Shown: piece by piece, positions 45,926-54,417 of the stretch | Layout: each line of letters starts with the position of its first letter | How positions within the stretch are numbered: position 1 is the stretch's first letter | NCBI RefSeq assembly: GCF_009363555.1 | Contig: NZ_CP045372.1 | Span: 62,001 to 126,000, forward strand | Length of the DNA stretch: 64,000 bases | DNA from: Sulfitobacter sp. THAF37 | GTDB lineage: Bacteria > Pseudomonadota > Alphaproteobacteria > Rhodobacterales > Rhodobacteraceae | Reading direction: 5' to 3' | Position numbers and translations under genes: made by a program | Notes under the pieces: model-generated | What the model saw: the letters and a program-made list of their open reading frames with translations, nothing else | Told to the model about the DNA's origin: nothing | Database searches by the model: none

Positions 45926-46156
45926 ATGGGCAGATTGTTTCTTTTTGCGCTTTTCTTGGGCGTCATCGTTGCCATTGTTGTCATTCTGGGCTCAATCTGG
46001 AACAGCACGGTGGATCATGGCCGACGCGCGCTCAAGCCGGTGCTCGGCCCGACCAAGGATGGTATGATGGCACCCAACGGATTGCAGAAAGTCGCTTACG
46101 TGGCATTGATCGCGCTTCTATTCGGAACAACCTCCGGCCTGTTGGGGGGCATGTAG
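45926..46156 (+). CDS. Small two-helix membrane protein, 76 aa
   Basis: MGRLFLFALFLGVIVAIVVI is the first helix, then a polar loop (VDHGRRALKPVLGPTKDGMM) and a second helix (VAYVALIALLFGTTSGLLGG). GCGAGGTC lies upstream of the ATG. It ends three bases before the XpaC gene. I do not recognise the family; its position suggests a subunit or anchor for the XpaC-TelA pair. Confidence 0.7.
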   Translation: MGRLFLFALFLGVIVAIVVILGSIWNSTVDHGRRALKPVLGPTKDGMMAPNGLQKVAYVALIALLFGTTSGLLGGM

Positions 46157-46158
46157 GC

Positions 46159-47049
46159 ATGGCCAGACGATTTGGCGGCAAGTACAGCCCCGACGGGTCC
46201 GCGAACGTCGGCACGCCGTCCGCGACGCGGGCGCGGGTCACGGTCGATCCGGTGGGCGGACGCGCCAATCTGATGTTCCTGCCGCCGGTGGTGTTGCTGG
46301 CCACCACGCTGGTCGGGGGCGCGGCCAGCCTCACGCTGGGGCTGGCAGGGGCCGGGGCGCTGGCACTGGGCGCCTGGCTGCTGCGCGAGGGGCTGAGGGC
46401 CGAGGCCGCCTTCGCCGAGCGCAAGGTCGCCCGCCGCCCCGCTTTGCCGCGCAAGATCCTGGCCGGAGGCGTGACCGGCATCGGTACCGCGCTGGCCGTG
46501 GCCGCACACCAGTCCGGCCTGTCGGAAATCGTGGCACCGGTGCTGTTCGGCCTCTGCGGCGGCGCCCTGCACATCGCGGCCTTCGGGATCGACCCGCTGA
46601 AATCCAAGGGGATGGAGGGCATCGACACCTTCCAGCAGGATCGCGTGGCCCGTGTGGTGGACGAGGCGGAAAAGACCCTGGCGGAGATGTCGGACGCCAT
46701 CGCCCGCGCGGGCGACCGCAAGGCAGAGGCGCGGCTGGCCCGGTTCCAGGACACGGCCCGCACCCTGATCCGCACGGTCGAGGAAGACCCCCGCGACCTG
46801 ACCGCCGCACGCAAGTACCTCAGCGTCTATCTGCGCGGCGCACGGGATGCGACGGTCAAGTTCGCCGACATCTATGCCCGCACCGGCGATACCGGGGCGC
46901 GCGACGACTACCTCGCGCTGCTTGAGGACCTTGAACAGAATTTCGCCGCCCGGACCGAGAAATCGCTGCTGGACGACCGCAGCGACCTGACTGTTGAAAT
47001 TGATGTCCTGCGCGAGCGGCTGTCACGCGAAGGCGTCAGGCTGAAATGA
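46159..47049 (+). CDS. XpaC-family (5-bromo-4-chloroindolyl phosphate hydrolysis) protein
   Basis: 296 residues, two close N-terminal hydrophobic stretches (NLMFLPPVVLLATTLVGGAA and LGLAGAGALALGAWLLREGL) and a third near 100-130, then a long helical cytoplasmic domain (about 150-296) with the family's conserved Asp and Glu. XpaC was named from a Bacillus phosphatase phenotype but is usually found beside telA. No catalytic motif is evident; a structural partner of TelA is likely. Confidence 0.88.
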   Translation: MARRFGGKYSPDGSANVGTPSATRARVTVDPVGGRANLMFLPPVVLLATTLVGGAASLTLGLAGAGALALGAWLLREGLRAEAAFAERKVARRPALPRKILAGGVTGIGTALAVAAHQSGLSEIVAPVLFGLCGGALHIAAFGIDPLKSKGMEGIDTFQQDRVARVVDEAEKTLAEMSDAIARAGDRKAEARLARFQDTARTLIRTVEEDPRDLTAARKYLSVYLRGARDATVKFADIYARTGDTGARDDYLALLEDLEQNFAARTEKSLLDDRSDLTVEIDVLRERLSREGVRLK

Positions 47050-47088
47050 CCTGCCGCGCTCATCCAACACCTCAAGAAAGGCCCGTAC

Positions 47089-48285
47089 ATGTCTGAATCC
47101 GTTAGAAAAAAAGCCGACAAGTCCCGCGGAATGGTAGAGGAAGTGACCGCGCTGGTCCTGCCCGAACCCGCCGACGCCAATGCCGTCGTGCCGCTGGCGG
47201 AGGCGGACAAGCCGCTGGGCGACGAGATCAAGTCGCGCATGGCAGAGATCGACATGACCGACACCCAGTCGATCGTCGCCTTCGGCTCTGCCGCGCAGGC
47301 CGAACTGCAGGAGATCAGCCAGTCGATGCTGGCGGACGTGCGCAACAAGGACGTGGGCCCGGCAGGCGACAGCCTGCGCAGCATCGTGACCACCATCCGT
47401 GGGTTCTCGGTCTCGGAACTCGACGTCCGCCGCGAACGCAGCTGGTGGGAAAAACTGCTGGGCCGCGCGGCGCCCTTCGCCAAGTTCACCGCCCAGTTCG
47501 AAAAGGTGCAGGCGCAGATCGACCGCATCACCGACAACCTGCTGACCCACGAACACACGCTTCTCAAGGACATCAAATCGCTCGATATGCTCTACGAGAA
47601 GACGTTGCAGTTCTACGATGAACTCGCGCTCTACATCGCCGCGGGCGAAGCCAAGCTTGCTGAAATCGACAGCACCGACATTCCGGCAAAGGAAAAGGAA
47701 CTGAACGACGCCGCCGAAGACGATCAGGTGATGATCGCGCAGGAACTGCGCGACATCCGCGCCGCCAGAGACGACCTTGAACGCCGGGTGCACGATCTGA
47801 AGCTGACCCGACAAGTCACCATGCAGTCGCTGCCGTCAATCCGGCTGGTCCAGGAGAACGACAAGTCGCTTGTGACCAAGATCAACTCGACCCTCGTGAA
47901 CACCGTACCGCTGTGGGAAACCCAACTGGCACAAGCAGTTACCATTCAACGCTCTGCCGAAGCGGCGGGTGCCGTGCGCGAAGCCAACGATCTGACCAAT
48001 GAACTGCTGACCTCGAACGCGAAGAACCTGCGCGAAAGCAACAAGGTCATTCGCCAGGAGATGGAGCGCGGCGTCTTCGACATCGAGGCCGTCAAGCAGG
48101 CCAACGCCGATCTGATCGGCACCATCGAGGAAAGCCTGCAGATCGCCGACGAAGGAAAAGCCAGACGCGCCGCCGCCGAAGCCGAGCTTCAGGAAATGGA
48201 AGGCAAGCTGCGCGACACGCTTGCCTCGGCCAAGGCGAAACAGACCGGTCTGGGTGACACAGCCGCCACCAGCGTTCCGGGCTAA
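47089..48285 (+). CDS. TelA-family toxic anion resistance protein
   Basis: 398 residues, predicted almost wholly helical and soluble, with long coiled-coil stretches (GRAAPFAKFTAQFEKVQAQI, DDLERRVHDLKLTRQVTMQS). Family features VNTVPLWETQLAQAVTIQRS and SIRLVQENDKSLVTKINSTL are present. TelA/YceH-type proteins confer resistance to tellurite and cell-wall agents through an unknown mechanism. It follows XpaC by 39 bases, in the standard gene order. Confidence 0.94.
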   Translation: MSESVRKKADKSRGMVEEVTALVLPEPADANAVVPLAEADKPLGDEIKSRMAEIDMTDTQSIVAFGSAAQAELQEISQSMLADVRNKDVGPAGDSLRSIVTTIRGFSVSELDVRRERSWWEKLLGRAAPFAKFTAQFEKVQAQIDRITDNLLTHEHTLLKDIKSLDMLYEKTLQFYDELALYIAAGEAKLAEIDSTDIPAKEKELNDAAEDDQVMIAQELRDIRAARDDLERRVHDLKLTRQVTMQSLPSIRLVQENDKSLVTKINSTLVNTVPLWETQLAQAVTIQRSAEAAGAVREANDLTNELLTSNAKNLRESNKVIRQEMERGVFDIEAVKQANADLIGTIEESLQIADEGKARRAAAEAELQEMEGKLRDTLASAKAKQTGLGDTAATSVPG

Positions 48286-48292
48286 GACCAGC

Positions 48293-49252
48293 ATGCGGGG
48301 CGGGCGCGACATCCTGAAATGGGGTCTGGCGGGGGTATTGTCCGCCGGGCTGCTGGCCTGTGACACGGCCGTTCCGGTGGAACCTTCTCTGAAGCCGCAG
48401 GCGCGCCCCGATCCTGCGCCCGCCCCCACCCCGCCAAAGGTCGCACAGCCCACCTCCAAGAAAAGCGCCGCCCTGCGGAGCTATCTCAACCAGGTGCAGA
48501 CCGCACAGCTGAGCCAGGGATTGCTGCGGCAGGACGGCGGCGGCGTCGATACGCCCTACACGTCGTCAGTGCTGGCGCGGAACTTTGAACAGATCGCCTT
48601 TTTCAACGAATACGACGGCGCTTTCACGGGCCGGGGCGGGCCCAGCCCGTTGCGCCGCTGGGAAGCCCCGGTGCGGATGGAAGTCATCTTTGGCGACAGC
48701 GTGCCGCCCTCGCAGCAGGCATCCGACCGCAAGGACGTCCATGCCTACGCCCGCAGACTGGGCCTGCTCACCGGGCACCCCGTTTCGACCGGGGGGCGGC
48801 CCAACTTTCTGGTCGTCATCGCCTCGGAGGATGACCGCGCCGCGACCCTCTCAACGATCTCCAGACGGCTTCCGGGGATCTCCGACAGCAGCCTGCGCGC
48901 CCTCAGCGAAATGCGCCGCGACACCTATTGCGCGGTCGCCGCCTATGCGTCCGGTCCGTCGGCGAATACCTACACGGCGGCCATTGCGGTAATCCGGTCG
49001 GAGAACCCCGATCTGCTGCGGCTCAGCTGCATCCACGAAGAACTGGCGCAGGGCATGGGGCTGGCAAACGACAGCCCTGCCGCCCGCCCGTCGATCTTCA
49101 ACGACGATGACGAATTCGCGCTTCTGACCGGGCACGACGAACTGCTGCTGAAAATGCTCTACGATCCCCGGCTGCGCATCGGCATGAACGCGGCGGAAGC
49201 CCGCCCCATTGTCAGAGAGATCGCCGAGGAACTGGCAGGCGGGCCGGTGTAA
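48293..49252 (+). CDS. DUF2927-domain lipoprotein, 319 aa
   Basis: Lipoprotein signal with lipobox GLLAC (MRGGRDILKWGLAGVLSAGL then LACDTAVP), a Pro-rich linker and a DUF2927 domain (about 95-290) in which CIHEELAQGMGLANDSPAAR and FNDDDEFALLTGHDELLLKM resemble metzincin-like protease helices; HEELAQ aligns with H-E-x-x-H but lacks the second His. Likely periplasmic. The ATG is eight bases after the telA stop, so it is in the same operon. Confidence 0.85.
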   Translation: MRGGRDILKWGLAGVLSAGLLACDTAVPVEPSLKPQARPDPAPAPTPPKVAQPTSKKSAALRSYLNQVQTAQLSQGLLRQDGGGVDTPYTSSVLARNFEQIAFFNEYDGAFTGRGGPSPLRRWEAPVRMEVIFGDSVPPSQQASDRKDVHAYARRLGLLTGHPVSTGGRPNFLVVIASEDDRAATLSTISRRLPGISDSSLRALSEMRRDTYCAVAAYASGPSANTYTAAIAVIRSENPDLLRLSCIHEELAQGMGLANDSPAARPSIFNDDDEFALLTGHDELLLKMLYDPRLRIGMNAAEARPIVREIAEELAGGPV

Positions 49253-49409
49253 CCCGGCCCTCATCTGCCCTGTCTGTTCGATTGCCGGTCCGGTCCGCCA
49301 CACTCGGGCGGGTTCCTTGGTGGGGGCGCACCAGTGTCGGCTGGCTGCTTGCCACGCCGCCCTGCCCACCATATCCTTTTCGCGCATACCCAATCCAAGG
49401 ACCGACACC

Positions 49410-50525
49410 ATGGGCATTCTCGATTTCCTCTCAGGCCAGTTCATCGACGTCATCCACTGGACCGACGATACCCGCGACACGATGGTCTGGCGGTTCGAGC
49501 GTGAAGGCCACGAGATCAAGTACGGCGCAAAGCTGACGGTGCGCGAGGGTCAGGCGGCGGTGTTCGTGCATGAGGGACAACTGGCCGATGTGTTCACGCC
49601 CGGCCTTTATATGCTCGAAACCAACAACATGCCGATCATGACGACCCTGCAGCATTGGGATCACGGCTTTCGCAGCCCCTTCAAGTCCGAGATCTATTTC
49701 GTCAACACGACCCGTTTCAACGACCTGAAATGGGGCACGAAGAACCCGATCATCGTCCGCGACCCCGAGTTCGGCCCGGTTCGGCTGCGCGCCTTCGGCA
49801 CCTATTCCGTCCGCGTCAGCGAACCGGCGCGGTTCCTGACCGAGATCGTCGGCACCGATGGCGAATTCACCATGGACGAGATCAGCTACCAGATCCGCAA
49901 CATCATCGTGCAGGAGTTTTCCCGTACCATCGCCCTGTCCAAGATCCCCGTGCTCGACATGGCGGCGAACACGCGCGAGCTGGGCAAACTGGTCAGCACG
50001 GAAATCTCGGCCACCGTGGCGGAATACGGGCTGACGATCCCCGAACTTTACATCGAGAACGTATCGCTCCCCCCTGCGGTGGAGCAGGTGCTGGACAAAC
50101 GCACCTCAATGGGCGTGATCGGGGACCTGAACCAGTATACCCAGTTCCAGGCGGCAGAGGCCCTGGGCCGCGATGGCGGTGCCGGGGCCGCGATGCAGGC
50201 GGGGCTGGGTGCGGGACTGGGCATGCAGATCGGCCAGGCCGCGGCCCAGGCGGGCCCTTGGGGCGCACGGCCTGCCGCGGCCGCGGCACCCGCAGGCATG
50301 ACCCCCCCGCCGCCGCCGGTGGAACACGTCTGGCATATCGCCGAAGGCGGCGAGACCAGCGGCCCCTACTCCAAGGCGCGCATGGGGCGGATGGCGACAG
50401 AGGGCAAGCTGACCCGCGACACCTATGTCTGGACCCCCGGACAGGACGGCTGGCAACGCGCCGAGGATGTGGCAGAGCTTGCGCAGCTCTTCACCGTCTT
50501 GCCCCCGCCGCCACCGGGGGCCTGA
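49410..50525 (+). CDS. SPFH-domain protein with C-terminal GYF_2 domain (YdjI-like)
   Basis: 371 residues starting MGILDFLSGQFIDVIHWTDD. Residues about 30-235 form an SPFH domain of the virion-core/YdjI type (TVREGQAAVFVHEGQLADVF, LYMLETNNMPIMTTLQHWDH). An Ala/Gly/Met-rich linker follows, then GYF_2 at about 310-371 (VWHIAEGGETSGPYSKARMG, YVWTPGQDGWQRAEDVAELA). Bacillus YdjI is a relative in a phage-shock-like membrane-stress operon. GGACCGACACC lies upstream. The domain fusion suggests it bridges membrane partners. Confidence 0.9.
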   Translation: MGILDFLSGQFIDVIHWTDDTRDTMVWRFEREGHEIKYGAKLTVREGQAAVFVHEGQLADVFTPGLYMLETNNMPIMTTLQHWDHGFRSPFKSEIYFVNTTRFNDLKWGTKNPIIVRDPEFGPVRLRAFGTYSVRVSEPARFLTEIVGTDGEFTMDEISYQIRNIIVQEFSRTIALSKIPVLDMAANTRELGKLVSTEISATVAEYGLTIPELYIENVSLPPAVEQVLDKRTSMGVIGDLNQYTQFQAAEALGRDGGAGAAMQAGLGAGLGMQIGQAAAQAGPWGARPAAAAAPAGMTPPPPPVEHVWHIAEGGETSGPYSKARMGRMATEGKLTRDTYVWTPGQDGWQRAEDVAELAQLFTVLPPPPPGA

Positions 50526-50756
50526 CCCGGCGGAGAATGGCATAAGTGCGCGGGTTCATACGGGCGCGATGTATCGCACCTCTGGATCGGCGGTGCGGCC
50601 CGAAACTTTCGCCCCCTGTCCGCCGTGGCTGGGGGAATGCACAATGGTCCACATATCGGTTTTCATTGCCTTCCGATTCTGTCGGCGTCGGCCTGCCTGA
50701 TCTGCCAGAGGGGGCATGCGGGCCGCTGCGGCGCGACAGCCGGACGGGGCTGAGTG

Positions 50757-51311
50757 ATGCCGCGCCGCCTGCGTGACCGCCTGCCTGCCAGACGCAGCGC
50801 GCTCAAGGTCATGCACTGGGCCATGGTGCCGATGTTCGTCTGGTTTCTTCTGGTCACGCCGGACGACGTGCTGCCCTTCGGACCGGCCGCCTTTCAGGCC
50901 CATTCGGCGCTGGCGCTGGTGTTCGTCACGCTCTGCCTGTGCTGGACGGCGGACTATCTGCGCCGGGGGCTGGCCAGCCGACCGGGCCCCAAGCTGCCCG
51001 GTTGGGGACGGACGGTCCATCAGTGGCTGCACAAGGTGCTGATCTGGGGCCTGTTCGGCGTGGCGCTGACCGGCTTTCTTCTGGGGCTGACCTCGGCCAC
51101 CCTGCTCAAGGCGGGCGGCGTGCTGCCCATCGCGCCGCCGCTGGGCCTGCGCCGCGCGAACGAGATCATCGGCCAGATCCACATCTTCGAGTTCTACCTG
51201 CTGGCCGCGATCGCCGTGGGACATGCCGCTTTCCACATCTGGCGCCACCTGAAGCTGCGCGACAATGCCCTGCGCATCATGGCCCCCCGCGCGCTGCACC
51301 GGTTTTTGTGA
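50757..51311 (+). CDS. Cytochrome b561-like membrane protein, 184 aa
   Basis: Four membrane helices with His residues placed as heme ligands (KVMHWAMVPMFVWFLLVTPD; AFQAHSALALVFVTLCLCWT; TVHQWLHKVLIWGLFGVALT; FYLLAAIAVGHAAFHIWRHL). It resembles Ni-hydrogenase/b561-type cytochrome b subunits. The start MPRRLRDRLPARR at ATG 50757 is chosen; an adjoining GTG is possible. It stands between the SPFH and zinc-ribbon genes of the membrane-stress cluster, whose redox link is unclear. The 231 bases before it (50526-50756) hold no gene I can support. Confidence 0.82.
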   Translation: MPRRLRDRLPARRSALKVMHWAMVPMFVWFLLVTPDDVLPFGPAAFQAHSALALVFVTLCLCWTADYLRRGLASRPGPKLPGWGRTVHQWLHKVLIWGLFGVALTGFLLGLTSATLLKAGGVLPIAPPLGLRRANEIIGQIHIFEFYLLAAIAVGHAAFHIWRHLKLRDNALRIMAPRALHRFL

Positions 51312-51376
51312 CGACCCGTCTGGAAGCCCCCGCGCAACGACGCTAACCTGTGGCGGAGACCGCCAGCGGAGCCATC

Positions 51377-52480
51377 ATGGACGAGCAGACACACGCCCCG
51401 CAGGCCGAGCACCGCTTTCCCTGCGAAAGCTGCGGATCGGACCTGCGCTATGACCCCGGCGGGGGTCGACTGGTCTGTGATCATTGCGGCAACACGCAAC
51501 CGCTTGAGGGGGTCGGCGCACGGGTCGGGGGCATCGCCGAACTGGACCTCGACGCCGGGTTCGCCGCCGCGCTGGACGCCGGCGAGATGCAGGAAACCCG
51601 CGTCACCACCTGCCCAAACTGCGCGGCACGGGTGGAATTCGACGGCACCGAACACGCCAAGGAATGCCCGTTCTGCGCGACCCCGGTGGTGGTGGACACC
51701 GGGATTACCCGTCAGATCAAACCCCGCGGCGTCCTGCCCTTTGCGCTGGACGAATCCGCGGCCCGCGATGCCATGTCGACCTGGCTGGGCCAGCTGTGGT
51801 TTGCCCCCGGCGGGCTGCAGGACTACGCGCGCAAGGGGCGGCGCATGCAGGGCATCTATGTGCCGTACTGGACCTACGACGCCGACACGAAATCGGCCTA
51901 CCGGGGCGAACGCGGCACCGTCTACTACGTCACCCGCACCGTCATGCGCGACGGCAAACGCGTACAGGAACAGGTCCCCCAGATCCGGTGGCAATCTGCC
52001 TCGGGCCGGGTCAGGCGGTTCTTCGACGATGTGCTTGTGCTGGCCTCCACCGCCCTGCCCAAACGGTACACCGACGCGCTGGAGCCCTGGGACCTGGCCG
52101 CGCTGGAACCCTATGCGCCGGAATACCTGGCCGGGTTCCGGGCCGAAGCCTATTCGGTGTCGCTGCAGGACGGCTTTGCCCAGGCCCGCGCCCACATGGA
52201 CCGTGTGATCGAACGCGACGTGCGGTTCGATATCGGTGGCGACAGGCAGCGCATCCACGGGATCGAAACACAGCTCGGCAACCTGACCTTCAAGCACATC
52301 CTGTTGCCGGTCTGGCTTGCCGCCTACAAGTACCGCGGCAAGACCTACCGCTTCGTGGTGAATGGCCGGACCGGCCGGGTGCAGGGCGAACGCCCCTACT
52401 CGGCGGTCAAGATCGCCTTCGCCGTCATTCTCGGCCTTATCGCCGCGGCAATCATCGGATACCTGGCAGCACAGCAATGA
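51377..52480 (+). CDS. TFIIB-type zinc-ribbon membrane protein (YdjG-like)
   Basis: 367 residues. Two zinc ribbons at about 15-40 and 76-100 ([20 protein letters not shown] followed by [23 protein letters not shown] followed by FC), then a long domain ([40 protein letters not shown]) and one C-terminal membrane helix ([20 protein letters not shown]). This plan matches YdjG-type proteins that partner YdjI in Bacillus. It is the last gene of the cluster; its stop overlaps the next start (ATGA). Confidence 0.85.
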   Translation: MDEQTHAPQAEHRFPCESCGSDLRYDPGGGRLVCDHCGNTQPLEGVGARVGGIAELDLDAGFAAALDAGEMQETRVTTCPNCAARVEFDGTEHAKECPFCATPVVVDTGITRQIKPRGVLPFALDESAARDAMSTWLGQLWFAPGGLQDYARKGRRMQGIYVPYWTYDADTKSAYRGERGTVYYVTRTVMRDGKRVQEQVPQIRWQSASGRVRRFFDDVLVLASTALPKRYTDALEPWDLAALEPYAPEYLAGFRAEAYSVSLQDGFAQARAHMDRVIERDVRFDIGGDRQRIHGIETQLGNLTFKHILLPVWLAAYKYRGKTYRFVVNGRTGRVQGERPYSAVKIAFAVILGLIAAAIIGYLAAQQ

Positions 52481-53151
52481 CCCAATACGACACACTGACC
52501 GCTCTCCTGGAGGCGCGCTATTCCTGCCGTGCCTTTTTGCCCGATCCCGTTCCGGACGAGACCGTCGAACGCATCGTCGACGCCGCCCGGCACGTGCCGT
52601 CCTGGTGCAATGCGCAGCCCTGGCAGGTCAGTGTCACCCGGGGAGCGGCCACCGACCGCTTCCGCGCGGCGCTGACGAAGGCCGCGACCGAAGGCACGCC
52701 GCCCAAGCCGGACCTTGCCTGGCCCAAGGGATATTCCGGCGCCTACGCCGAGCGCCGCCGCACCTGCGGTTTCCAGCTGTACGACGCGGTCGGCATCGAG
52801 AAATCCGACCGCAAGGCGCGCCAGGCGCAGATGCTGCGCAACTACGCGCTGTTCGACGCGCCGCATGTTGCCATCGTGCATTCCCCTGCCGAGCTTGGCC
52901 CCTACGGCGCCATGGATACCGGCGGTTTTGTCACCGCCTTCACCCTGGCGGCAACGGCCCTTGGGGTCGCCACCGTGCCGCAGGCCGCCATCGCGGCCTA
53001 TGCGCCGCTGGTCAGGGATCTGCTGGGCATCGGCAACGACCGGCTGGTGCTCTGCGCGATTTCGTTCGGCTATGCGGATCCGGACGCGCCCGCCAATGGG
53101 TTCCGCACCGAACGCGCCACGCCTTCCGACATCATGGACTGGCAGGACTGA
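52477..53151 (+). CDS. Nitroreductase-family protein, 224 aa
   Basis: FMN-dependent reductase fold: [40 protein letters not shown] and the C-terminal [20 protein letters not shown], where nitroreductases have GIP-x-x-x-x-x-x-GYP. The insertion containing [20 protein letters not shown] is seen in the larger nitroreductase branch. It probably reduces nitroaromatic or quinone-like compounds with NAD(P)H. The start overlaps the zinc-ribbon stop by four bases and dtd starts at its own stop codon. Confidence 0.88.
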   Translation: MTQYDTLTALLEARYSCRAFLPDPVPDETVERIVDAARHVPSWCNAQPWQVSVTRGAATDRFRAALTKAATEGTPPKPDLAWPKGYSGAYAERRRTCGFQLYDAVGIEKSDRKARQAQMLRNYALFDAPHVAIVHSPAELGPYGAMDTGGFVTAFTLAATALGVATVPQAAIAAYAPLVRDLLGIGNDRLVLCAISFGYADPDAPANGFRTERATPSDIMDWQD

Positions 53152-53597
53152 TGCGCGCGCTGCTGCAACGCGTCACCAGCGCCTCGGTCACTGTCGCCGG
53201 GGAAAGGGTTGGCGAAATCGGCGCGGGGCTGCTGATCCTGGTCTGCGCGATGCCCCAGGACACGGAAGCGACAGCAGAGGCACTGGCGCAGAAGATCGCG
53301 AAGCTGCGGCTCTTCAAGGACGACGAGGGCCGGATGAACCTGAGCCTTGCGCAGACCGGAGGGGCGGCGCTGGTGGTCAGCCAGTTCACCCTCGCCGCCG
53401 ATACCTCGCGCGGGACGAGGCCCGGCTTTTCCTACGCGGCAAAACCTGATGCGGCGCGCGCACTCTACGAGCATTTCGTGCGGCGGGTGCAGGACCTCGG
53501 GATCGAAACGCAGACGGGGTCATTCGGCGCGGACATGTCCGTGGCGCTGGTCAACGACGGCCCGGTGACGATCTGGCTCGACACCGAAGCACCTTGA
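53151..53597 (+). CDS. dtd: D-aminoacyl-tRNA deacylase
   Basis: 148 residues, [20 protein letters not shown] then the substrate-binding [20 protein letters not shown] and the cross-subunit Gly-cisPro motif [10 protein letters not shown]. Removes D-amino acids mischarged onto tRNA. The ATG at 53151 shares a base with the preceding stop (TGATG), so it is translationally coupled to the nitroreductase gene. It is the last gene before the 19-bp minisatellite. Confidence 0.96.
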   Translation: MRALLQRVTSASVTVAGERVGEIGAGLLILVCAMPQDTEATAEALAQKIAKLRLFKDDEGRMNLSLAQTGGAALVVSQFTLAADTSRGTRPGFSYAAKPDAARALYEHFVRRVQDLGIETQTGSFGADMSVALVNDGPVTIWLDTEAP

Positions 53598-53743
53598 GCG
53601 GGCGATGCGCCATCGCAGGCTGTGTCGCGCAAGAGCTCCGCGCGACGTGGCGCGCCCCGGGTTCGGCGATCGGTTCTTTGCCTTGTCCGCCGCTCCGGGG
53701 CCATGACACATTGACCACCTGCCCCGATTGAGCCCGCCCTTCC

Positions 53744-54143
53744 ACCAAAAACCGCCCTTCCGGATCGACAAGGCGCCCTTTCTGCAAAGGCAGACCTTCC
53801 TGTAAAAGGCAGCCCTTCCTGCAAAAGGCAGCCCTTCCTGCAAAAGGCAGCCCTTCCTGCAAAAGGCAGCCCTTCCTGCAAAAGGCAGCCCTTCCTGCAA
53901 AAGGCAGCCCTTCCTGCAAAAGGCAGCCCTTCCTGCAAAAGGCAGCCCTTCCTGCAAAAGGCAGCCCTTCCTGCAAAAGGCAGCCCTTCCTGCAAAAGGC
54001 AGCCCTTCCTGCAAAAGGCAGCCCTTCCTGCAAAAGGCAGCCCTTCCTGCAAAAGGCAGCCCTTCCTGCAAAAGGCAGCCCTTCCTGCAAAAGGCAGCCC
54101 TTCCTGCAAAAGGCAGCCCTTCCTGCAAAAGGCAGCCCTTCCT
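53744..54143. repeat. 19-bp minisatellite, 17 perfect tandem copies plus degenerate left copies
   Basis: The unit GCAAAAGGCAGCCCTTCCT is repeated perfectly 17 times from 53821 to 54143 (323 bases). To the left, 53802-53820 differs by one base, 53784-53801 has one deletion and one substitution, and 53744-53783 holds two or three more decayed versions. Because 19 is not a multiple of three, every frame on both strands is open through the array and cycles the same 19-residue repeat; the minus strand reads GLPFAGRAAFCRKGCLLQE. I see no start, ribosome site or conserved flank that supports real translation. The surrounding 53598-54417 has no gene. Confidence 0.97.
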
Positions 54144-54183
54144 GCAAAAGAAGACATGTCAAAAATGACATGTCTTCTTTTGC
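54144..54183. terminator. Perfect 18-bp-arm hairpin adjoining the minisatellite
   Basis: GCAAAAGAAGACATGTCA pairs with TGACATGTCTTCTTTTGC around an AAAA loop. The first seven bases equal the start of one more repeat unit. The arms carry A-run and T-run ends, so it could terminate transcription in both directions, ending the dtd transcript before the CocE gene. Confidence 0.7.
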
Positions 54184-54417
54184 ATTCATGTGCCCCCAAA
54201 GCCCCCCGAATCGCTCATCCTGCGCGGCCGGGACCCGAAATGTTTCGCGCAATTGATCCCGCGCCGGCGCCGCGCGCGGGGCGTCGGGACGCCGGCCCTG
54301 CCAGGGCATGGCGCAGCCGGTCCCGCACAGCGCCCCACCCTGAAAGCAGCCCCGCCTGCCGCCCCCGGAGACGCTTCGACATTCCGGCAACAGTTGACAA
54401 ATCCGACGCCACCACGA

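Noticed and set aside
50546..50776. Possible small gene before the cytochrome b gene
   Set aside because: Arg/Pro-rich, no ribosome site, overlaps the cytochrome start in another frame.
53744..54143. CRISPR array
   Set aside because: The 19-bp units are contiguous with no spacers, no leader and no cas genes in the window.
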